A stretch of 6,464 bases of DNA from Paracoccaceae bacterium (GTDB taxonomy: Bacteria; Pseudomonadota; Alphaproteobacteria; Rhodobacterales; Rhodobacteraceae), in NCBI GenBank assembly GCA_026982255.1, contig JALSHL010000018.1, positions 1 to 6,464 of the forward strand. The letters are read 5' to 3'. Made by a program: the position numbers and the translations under genes. Below, in pieces: positions 1-4,432 of this stretch. The notes under the pieces were generated by a model. That model was not told the DNA's origin. It worked only from the letters and a program-made list of their open reading frames with translations, and made no database searches. Each line of letters starts with the position of its first letter. The first letter of the stretch is position 1.

Positions 1-1
1 G

Positions 2-298
2 CCGGCTCCGGCCGCAGTCAAACCGGTCGAGACCGTGCCCGCACCTGTAAAGGCGGAACCGGCAAAACCGGCTGCGAAGCCTGCGCCGAAGCCCAAGGCA
101 AAACCGAAAACCAAACCGAAGGCCAAGTCCGGGGCCAAGCCCGCGACAAAACCGAAGGCGAAACCGAAAGCCCGACCCGCATCGAAGCCGAAGGGCAAAC
201 CCGCTGAATCGGCCGCGAAACCGGCTCCGAAAACCCGCAAGGGCAAGGCGCGGCGCGGGATCCGTATCAACACGAACCTCAACGACGAACAGAAATAG
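2..298 (+). CDS. C-terminal part of a protein with a Lys/Pro/Ala-rich basic tail (5' end outside window)
   Basis: The reading frame is open from the first bases of the window, so the start is almost certainly upstream; an internal GTG at 35 is probably not the real start. The visible 98 residues are nearly all Lys, Pro and Ala in KPKAKPK-type repeats. They end in a short, less repetitive basic segment (KTRKGKARRGIRINTNLNDEQK spans the last ~22 residues). Such tails occur in histone H1-like proteins, in the DNA-binding PHA-granule phasin PhaF, and as extended spacers in cell-envelope proteins. No folded domain is visible, so the function of the full protein cannot be read. The stop lies 11 nt before the next start, which suggests co-transcription with the exported proteins downstream. 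A DNA- or polyanion-binding role is inference from charge alone. Confidence 0.75.
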   Translation, partial: PAPAAVKPVETVPAPVKAEPAKPAAKPAPKPKAKPKTKPKAKSGAKPATKPKAKPKARPASKPKGKPAESAAKPAPKTRKGKARRGIRINTNLNDEQK

Positions 299-309
299 GG
301 AGGCGGAGT

Positions 310-954
310 ATGCTCAGGACAATTGCAACCGTTGCGACCCTCGCGGTGTCGGTCGGCAGTATGGCCGCTGCCCAGAGCGGAGCCGTCATGCCGCCGCCCG
401 GTCCCTATCATTCCTCAGCGCCAATGGTGCCTTCGGCACAGGCTCCGGGTTCGGGCGTGGAGGCTCCGGCACAGCCGGCGCAGGCACGTAATGTGCAGCA
501 GATGCCTTACTGGATGCAGACGCCGCGACCAACCTATGCCACGCCGCAAACCGGCACGGGGCAGAGGGCGGGGCGGGCAAACGGCAACGGCTCCATGCAG
601 GCATCGGGGGAAATCCGTGGCAGCGCCGGATTTGGCGGATCGGCCTCCGGCGGCACATCCGAGCAGGGGTATTCTGCCGCTCGTCCTGCTTATGGTGCGG
701 GCATCAGTCCCGGATATTTTCCGGGCTATATTCCGGCACAGCGTCCCGCCGCGGAAACCGCGACGGAGCAGCCGCGCGCCTCGACTGTTGCGCCATATGG
801 ATATTTCTATCGCCCGCAACCCTATCCTGCATCGCCATGGGGTGGCTGGGGCGTGCCGCCTTTTGCGACAGGTTTCTGGCCGCAGGCCGGCTATGGCGCG
901 CCGGTTTACGGGCAGCCCTACGGCTATGTGTCCAACCCGTATGTAACGCGCTAG
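310..954 (+). CDS. Exported low-complexity Gly/Pro/Tyr/Ala-rich protein 1
   Basis: This is a 214-residue protein with a Sec signal peptide: basic MLR start, hydrophobic stretch to about residue 18, and a likely AAA|Q cleavage after residue 21. The mature part has no recognisable fold. Residues ~22-65 are Pro/Ala/Gly-rich, ~85-125 are Gly/Ser/Ala-rich, and from ~130 to the end it is rich in aromatic Pro-Gly-Tyr segments such as GYFPGYIP, PYGYFYRPQPYP and YGQPYGYV. There are no cysteines, so it is not a lipoprotein. Start ATG 310 is supported by GGGAGG at 298-303 with a 6-nt spacer. The composition matches its two downstream neighbours, so the three are probably partners in one extracytoplasmic assembly such as an inclusion envelope, surface layer or matrix. 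I do not recognise a named family; a sulfur globule-associated protein is the favoured guess from context. Confidence 0.8.
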   Translation: MLRTIATVATLAVSVGSMAAAQSGAVMPPPGPYHSSAPMVPSAQAPGSGVEAPAQPAQARNVQQMPYWMQTPRPTYATPQTGTGQRAGRANGNGSMQASGEIRGSAGFGGSASGGTSEQGYSAARPAYGAGISPGYFPGYIPAQRPAAETATEQPRASTVAPYGYFYRPQPYPASPWGGWGVPPFATGFWPQAGYGAPVYGQPYGYVSNPYVTR

Positions 955-975
955 AAACAGGGGATTTTCGAGACG

Positions 976-1542
976 ATGACATTTGGAAAAAGGCATATGG
1001 CAAGACTGGTTTTGTGGGGTGCCGCTGTATTGGCAATCCCCGCAGGGGCGCTTGCGCAGGGGGGAAACCTGTGGGGCGGGCCGGTGGCGGAGGCTCCGGT
1101 ATCCGCGCCGCCAACCTATCTGGATGCGTCCGGACCGTCTGTGCCGTGGGGCGGGGCTGCCGCAGAGGCGGAACCGAGCAAATACGCTCCTGCCGATCTT
1201 GACCGGCGGCTGTCCGGGGCAACGGTTTATACACCGCCAGCCAATTCAGTTTATGCGGTTCCTGCCGCACCGCCGCCCTCTGCGGTTCCACTGCCGGCAA
1301 CGGGGCTGCCGTTGCCGCAACCCTATGCCGGACAACCATATATTCCCCCGCTTGCCGCCCTCTATGGCTTTGCCGGCTCACCTTTCGCTTTCGGGGTGCC
1401 TGCATACGGCGGTTACGGAGTGCCTGCATACGACTACGGCACTGCACTGCCCTACGGTTACGGCGGTGTTCCCTACGGTTACGGAGGATATTTTCCGGGG
1501 GGCGGATTCGCGCCCTTCACCAGTTTCCCGTTCGGTTTCTGA
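976..1542 (+). CDS. Exported low-complexity Pro/Gly/Tyr-rich protein 2
   Basis: This is a 188-residue protein with a signal peptide: basic GKRHMAR, hydrophobic LVLWGAAVLAIPAGA, and a likely ALA|Q cleavage after residue 27. An alternative start at ATG 997 (residue 8) would give a more ordinary signal peptide with the same cleavage site. ATG 976 has AGGGGA at 959-964 (11-nt spacer), while 997 has AAAGG only 3 nt upstream, so the start is uncertain. The mature protein is Ala/Pro-rich to about residue 120, then ends in Gly-Tyr repeats (GVPAYGGYGVPAYDYG, PYGYGG twice) and a Phe-rich end, FTSFPFGF. No domain or cysteine is visible. It starts 21 nt after protein 1 and shares its composition, so the two are likely co-transcribed. 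Role unknown; a structural protein of an exported assembly is inferred. Confidence 0.78.
   Translation: MTFGKRHMARLVLWGAAVLAIPAGALAQGGNLWGGPVAEAPVSAPPTYLDASGPSVPWGGAAAEAEPSKYAPADLDRRLSGATVYTPPANSVYAVPAAPPPSAVPLPATGLPLPQPYAGQPYIPPLAALYGFAGSPFAFGVPAYGGYGVPAYDYGTALPYGYGGVPYGYGGYFPGGGFAPFTSFPFGF
1396..1484 (+). repeat. Short direct repeats coding Gly-Tyr-Pro motifs
   Basis: Two sets of direct repeats lie inside the end of exported protein 2. A 13-bp sequence GTGCCTGCATACG occurs at 1396-1408 and 1420-1432. A 14-bp sequence CCCTACGGTTACGG occurs at 1450-1463 and 1471-1484. They encode the repeated VPAY and PYGYG motifs. Local tandem duplication is the simplest origin. Confidence 0.75.
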
Positions 1543-1552
1543 GGAAGCCGAA

Positions 1553-1579
1553 TGCGAAAATGCGTCCATGCCGGACGCA
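1553..1579 (+). other. Stem-loop 1 in the leader before the repeat protein
   Basis: A perfect 7-bp stem, TGCGTCC at 1561-1567 and GGACGCA at 1573-1579, closes a 5-nt loop (ATGCC). An A-rich stretch precedes it. No T-run follows, so it is not a canonical intrinsic terminator. It sits just after the end of exported protein 2 and could slow exonucleases, act as a weak terminator, or be part of the leader of the next gene. Confidence 0.45.
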
Positions 1580-1588
1580 GATAGAATG

Positions 1589-1619
1589 GATGCCGGCCTT
1601 TGTCCCAAAGCCAGGCATC
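1589..1619 (+). other. Stem-loop 2 in the leader before the repeat protein
   Basis: Bases 1589-1602 pair with 1606-1619 in a 13-bp stem with a single-base bulge on each arm (C1597 or C1598, and A1613) and a 3-nt loop TCC. The next bases are AAAA rather than T, so it is not a classical terminator. It ends 24 nt before the strong ribosome-binding site of the next gene. A role in mRNA stability or in separating expression of this gene from those upstream is plausible; folding was judged by eye. Confidence 0.45.
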
Positions 1620-1643
1620 AAAACCTGAACGGGACGAAAACGA

Positions 1644-1648
1644 AGGAG
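1644..1648 (+). promoter_or_regulatory. Strong Shine-Dalgarno site of the repeat protein
   Basis: AGGAG lies 7 nt before ATG 1656, within the near-ideal string AAGGAGA. It is the best ribosome-binding site in the window and fits a highly translated structural protein. It fixes the start at 1656. Confidence 0.75.
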
Positions 1649-1655
1649 ATTACGC

Positions 1656-2252
1656 ATGCGTAAGAAAATTTTGACAGCCGCTCTGGCTCTGGGTATCGGC
1701 AGCATCGCCGCCGTTGAGGCAAGCGCACAGTATTACGGTCCGGCTCCGGCCCCCGGTTATGGCTATGGCGCACCGGGTTACTACAACGGTGGCTGGACAC
1801 CGTGGGGCGGCAACGGCTGGAACAACGGTTGGACCCCCTGGGGCGGCAATGGCTGGAACAACGGCTGGACTCCGTGGGGCGGCAACGGCTGGAACAACGG
1901 TTGGGGCCCGTTCGGCGGCAACAACGGCTGGGGCAACAACTGGGGTCCGTTCGATGGTGACGGCCTTGGCAACGGCAACGGTTCGTTCAACATGAGCTTC
2001 TCGGGCAATACCGAGACTTCCGCCCGCGGTCGTGGCGAAGGCTCCGGCTACGGTAACGGTTATGGCTACGGCTACGGTAACGGTTACAACGGCTACGGCG
2101 CGCCGGCGGCTCCGCTGATGATGATGGGTCCCGATGGCAAGCCGGTTCCGATGATGGTTGGCCCGGACGGCTTGCTGGTTCCGGTGCCGATGCAGGAAGG
2201 CCAGATGCCGATGACGGCACCGACGACCGAGGCTCCGGCTGCCAGCGAGTAA
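1656..2252 (+). CDS. Exported Gly/Asn/Trp/Tyr repeat protein, sulfur globule protein-like
   Basis: This is a 198-residue protein with a clear Sec signal peptide: MRKK, hydrophobic core, and ASA|Q cleavage after residue 24. In order it has a Tyr/Pro/Gly start (25-45); three 12-residue repeats GWTPWGGNGWNN (46-81) and a degenerate continuation (82-99) ending in WGPFDGDG; SFNMSFSGN (110-118); an ARGRG basic spot; a Gly-Tyr run (131-148); and a Met/Pro tail with two GPDG units (from ~152). It has no cysteine. The order of signal peptide, Trp/Gly repeats, WGPF-GDG, F-N-M-S-F-S-G-N, then Gly-Tyr repeats resembles sulfur globule envelope proteins (SgpA/B/C type) as I recall them, which coat sulfur stored outside the cytoplasm. 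That assignment is from memory of the family and not from a search; another glycine-rich matrix or surface protein remains possible. The strong RBS, structured leader and 3' hairpin point to high, separately tuned expression. Confidence 0.8.
   Translation: MRKKILTAALALGIGSIAAVEASAQYYGPAPAPGYGYGAPGYYNGGWTPWGGNGWNNGWTPWGGNGWNNGWTPWGGNGWNNGWGPFGGNNGWGNNWGPFDGDGLGNGNGSFNMSFSGNTETSARGRGEGSGYGNGYGYGYGNGYNGYGAPAAPLMMMGPDGKPVPMMVGPDGLLVPVPMQEGQMPMTAPTTEAPAASE
1791..1898 (+). repeat. Three tandem 36-bp coding repeats (GWTPWGGNGWNN)
   Basis: Three exact 12-codon units lie at 1791-1826, 1827-1862 and 1863-1898. A diverged partial unit (GWGPFGGN..GW.NN) continues to about 1940. All nucleotide differences among the three units are at third codon positions and are silent (for example ACA/ACC/ACT for Thr and CCG/CCC for Pro), so the peptide is identical three times. 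Confidence 0.92.
2046..2086 (+). repeat. 17-bp direct repeat coding Gly-Tyr-Gly-Asn-Gly
   Basis: The 17-bp sequence GGCTACGGTAACGGTTA occurs at 2046-2062 and again at 2070-2086, a 24-nt (8-codon) period. It encodes the GYGNGY motif of the repeat protein's Tyr-rich section. Confidence 0.85.
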
Positions 2253-2271
2253 ACTCCGCAACCGGAAAAAC

Positions 2272-2297
2272 GCCCGTCCCCGGCTGCGGGGGCGGGC
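2272..2297. terminator. GC-rich hairpin after the repeat protein gene
   Basis: Bases 2272-2282 pair with 2287-2297 in an uninterrupted 11-bp stem containing one G-U pair, closed by the tetraloop GCTG. It begins 19 nt after the stop of the repeat protein. On the + strand no T-run follows, so it is either a weak, factor-assisted terminator or a 3' stem protecting an abundant transcript while some readthrough continues. The AAAAA at 2266-2270 would form a T-run for a - strand terminator, but no - strand gene is visible. Confidence 0.55.
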
Positions 2298-2324
2298 AAC
2301 CCATAGAATTCAAAGGATCGGGTC

Positions 2325-3107
2325 ATGCGCAAAGCACTTGTTACCGCGGTTTTCGTCACTGTCGCCATGCTGCAAACCGGCCTTGCCGGTCCGGCCGTTG
2401 CCCAGAATGCGGCCGCGCTGCCGCCCTTTACCGCAACCGCCGTGCAGGTTCTGCCCGACCAGACGGAAATGACCGGTCTGATAGCCAAATCCGGCACCGA
2501 TATGCGGCTGGAGTTCGATCAGGGCGGTGTGCGCCTGATCCGCATTTTGCGCCCGACCGAGGGAGTCATGCGTATTCTCGACCCGCAAACACAGACATAC
2601 ATGGAATTTACCGGCGCGCCTGTCCCGCCGGATGCGGTTGACGGCGCGGCCTCGCCCTGTCCGGTGCAGCCGACGCCGGAACTGCGTTGCGAGCCGTCGG
2701 GCCAGAGCATGACCATCAGCGGCATCCGCACCGACGGCTGGGTAATCTCGACCCCGCAACAGCCGCGCCCGCAAGTCGTCTATTGGGATACGCAACGCCG
2801 CAAGGCCTTGCGTGAGGAATACCCCGACGGCTCGGTTCTGCAGATGTCGTTCGTTGCTATGGAAACCGTGTCGGGCCGCAGCGCCGAGCACTGGAAAATG
2901 GAACTGACGGCACAGGGACGCGAGCCGCTGACCGGGGACTGGTGGTTCGACACGGAACTGCGGGTGGTCCTGCGCGAGATATTGCCCGACGGGTCCGAAC
3001 GGCGGCTGGAAAACATTGTCGTAGGGCCGGTCGATCCGGCGTTGTTCGAGGTGCCGGCCGGTTGGCAGAAACAGGAACCGCCCGCCGCGCCCGCTCCGCA
3101 GAACTAG
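2325..3107 (+). CDS. Periplasmic LolA/DUF4412-like beta-rich protein
   Basis: This is a 260-residue protein with a Sec signal peptide ending near AVA|Q (residues 26-27). The mature part alternates short strands typical of the LolA/LppX-like half-barrel fold: FTATAVQVLP, MRLEFDQGGVRLIRIL, GVMRILDPQTQTYMEF, KALREEYPDGSVLQMSF, HWKMELTAQG, WWFDTELRVVLREILPDGSERRLENI. It closes with DPALFEVPAGWQK, an ending common in DUF4412 and outer-membrane-lipoprotein-sorting-like proteins. Cys112 and Cys122 are the only cysteines in the mature protein and may form a disulfide. The last residues are a Pro/Ala tail. Members of this fold carry or sense hydrophobic ligands, but no ligand can be read here. The start has AAAGGA at 2312-2317 (7-nt spacer). 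It lies 72 nt after the repeat protein and 18 nt before the ParA-type gene, so it links the exported and cytoplasmic halves of the locus. Confidence 0.75.
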   Translation: MRKALVTAVFVTVAMLQTGLAGPAVAQNAAALPPFTATAVQVLPDQTEMTGLIAKSGTDMRLEFDQGGVRLIRILRPTEGVMRILDPQTQTYMEFTGAPVPPDAVDGAASPCPVQPTPELRCEPSGQSMTISGIRTDGWVISTPQQPRPQVVYWDTQRRKALREEYPDGSVLQMSFVAMETVSGRSAEHWKMELTAQGREPLTGDWWFDTELRVVLREILPDGSERRLENIVVGPVDPALFEVPAGWQKQEPPAAPAPQN

Positions 3108-3125
3108 GAAAACAGGACGATTGCA

Positions 3126-3749
3126 ATGCTGACATTATTCGCGAATTTCAAAGGGGGCACAGGCAAAAGCACGGTAGTATTCAACCTTGCCGTCTGGAGG
3201 CTGGAACAGGGAAAACAGGTGACGGTCTGCGACCTCGACCCGCAACGCACGGTCAGCGATGTGGCGATGATCCGCGAAGAGGACGGGATCGAGCCGCCGC
3301 TGAAGGTGGTGCACAAACTTCCGGCCAAGGGCAGGGCGCGGGGCGACTGGCTGGTCGATGTCGGCACCTCGGACATGAAGGCCGTGCGGGCTGCCGTGCG
3401 GGCCTGCGGGCAGGTGGTCATTCCCGTGACCCCCTCGCAAGCCGATATCTGGGCGACCCAGCGGTTTCTGGAAATCATTCGCGAGGAGCGCGCCAAGGGC
3501 GACATGCCGGTGATCAAGGCCTTTCTGAACCGCGCCGACCCGCACCCGCGTTCCCGCGAAAATGCCGAGGCGCACGAGGCATTGCAGTCCCTGCCGATGA
3601 TCAAAAAGGTGCTGGACGCCAAGCTGGTGCAGCGTCTGGCCTTCCGGCGTTCGTTTTCCGAAGGGCTGGCGGTTTCCGAACTGGAACCCAACGGCAAGGC
3701 GGCGGCGGAACTGGATACGCTGGCACGCGAGATTTACGGCAAACGCTAG
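3126..3749 (+). CDS. Orphan ParA/McdA-type positioning ATPase
   Basis: This is a 207-residue cytoplasmic P-loop ATPase of the ParA/MinD family. Residues 9-16 are the deviant Walker A, KGGTGKST, with the signature Lys9. Residues 36-40, DLDPQ, are the Walker A' motif, and WLVDVGTSD around Asp78 is the Walker B region. VIPVTPSQADIWAT (from ~residue 98) is the conserved strand and helix seen in short ParA proteins. At this length it lacks the N-terminal DNA-binding domain of plasmid-type ParA. No parB or parS-like element is seen, so it resembles orphan ParA and McdA proteins, which ride on the nucleoid to space cargo such as carboxysomes, chemoreceptor clusters or storage granules. The start has AGGA at 3114-3117 (8-nt spacer). 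A partner is probably the next gene's TPR protein or one outside the window. Cargo positioning is inference; ParA-family ATPase is secure. Confidence 0.93.
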   Translation: MLTLFANFKGGTGKSTVVFNLAVWRLEQGKQVTVCDLDPQRTVSDVAMIREEDGIEPPLKVVHKLPAKGRARGDWLVDVGTSDMKAVRAAVRACGQVVIPVTPSQADIWATQRFLEIIREERAKGDMPVIKAFLNRADPHPRSRENAEAHEALQSLPMIKKVLDAKLVQRLAFRRSFSEGLAVSELEPNGKAAAELDTLAREIYGKR

Positions 3750-3781
3750 GTGGCCCGCGATAACGGATAGAGGAAAAAACC

Positions 3782-4411
3782 ATGATTATGCCCTTTGTAA
3801 GACTGTTTGCGATCTATGTGCTGGTCGGTCTGGCAATCTTCGCGTTTTTCAAGCGCGACCGGATCATGGAACTGTTTGCCGCCCCTGAATCCGAAGTGGC
3901 CCTGCCTGCAGTGCCGGTCGTGCCCAAGGCACCGGCCGCGGCAACACCGCAGCCCGTGCGCGTAGCCGAAACACCGGCGCCGGCCAGCGCACCGGAAACT
4001 CCGGCCGCCGCCCTGACGCAGCCGGTGGCCGAGCCGCTGACCGCGCCGGTTGCCGAAGCGCCTGCCGCGCCCGTATCTTCTGCTCCGGCCGTCACCGGAG
4101 GGCTGACCGAGCGCCTGCAGGCGGCACGACAGGCCTTCTGGAAGGGGGATACCGACGGGGCCGAGGCCGCCTATAAATCGCTGGCGGCGGATTTTCCCGA
4201 CTCGGTGGACGTAATGGGCGAGCTGGGGAATCTTTACTATTCCCGTGGACGCATGGCCGAAGCGGCGGTATATTTTGCCAGAGTCGGGGATATGGCACTG
4301 GCGACCGGAAACACCACGCAGGTTCTGTCGATGATGGGCATCCTGCAACAGATAGCACCGGACAAGGCTGCCGACCTGCGGGCGCGTTTCGACGCGGCGC
4401 AAGGGAACTGA
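3782..4411 (+). CDS. Membrane-anchored TPR protein with Pro/Ala linker
   Basis: This is a 209-residue protein. Residues ~5-23 form one hydrophobic helix followed by KRDR, so it is an uncleaved inner-membrane anchor. The positive charges after the helix place the C-terminal side in the cytoplasm by the positive-inside rule, although the N-terminal Arg7 leaves some doubt. Residues ~33-105 are a long Pro/Ala/Val/Glu linker. Residues ~108-205 form about two TPR-like helix pairs (QAFWKGDTDGAEAAYKSLAADFP, then DVMGELGNLYYSRGRMAEAAVYFARVG). The start has GAGGA at 3770-3774 (7-nt spacer); an in-frame ATG at 3788 is an alternative. It sits 32 nt after the ParA-type gene and 21 nt before the GTPase gene. 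TPRs bind proteins, so an adaptor tying the ATPase or GTPase to a membrane is a reasonable guess and not shown. Confidence 0.88.
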   Translation: MIMPFVRLFAIYVLVGLAIFAFFKRDRIMELFAAPESEVALPAVPVVPKAPAAATPQPVRVAETPAPASAPETPAAALTQPVAEPLTAPVAEAPAAPVSSAPAVTGGLTERLQAARQAFWKGDTDGAEAAYKSLAADFPDSVDVMGELGNLYYSRGRMAEAAVYFARVGDMALATGNTTQVLSMMGILQQIAPDKAADLRARFDAAQGN

Positions 4412-4432
4412 AACCACTGAACCGGAGACCGC

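Noticed and set aside
35..298. GTG at 35 as the start of a small independent 87-residue protein
   Set aside because: The same frame is open to the window edge with the same Pro/Ala/Lys composition and there is no convincing RBS before 35, so this is the tail of a longer gene.
1582..1587. TAGAAT, -10-like, after a hairpin; the same hexamer recurs at 2304-2309 after the other hairpin
   Set aside because: Neither has a -35-like hexamer at 16-18 nt upstream. Two copies of a 6-mer in the AT-richer gaps can be coincidence.
1671..1699. TTGACA followed 17 nt later by TATCGG, a promoter-like pair
   Set aside because: It lies inside the signal-peptide codons of the repeat protein, downstream of its well-supported start, and the -10 is poor. 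It is probably chance.
1791..1898. The 36-bp tandem repeats as a CRISPR array
   Set aside because: The units abut without spacers, are in frame, and differ only at silent sites, so they are coding repeats.
1650..2261. - strand open frame opposite the repeat protein gene
   Set aside because: Its Val/Ala/Thr-rich repeats simply mirror the + strand repeats. The + frame has a signal peptide, strong RBS and silent-site divergence.
2942..3763. + strand open frame of 273 codons overlapping the ParA-type gene
   Set aside because: It is out of frame with the Walker motifs, has Arg/Gly/Ala-rich shadow composition and overlaps two well-supported genes.
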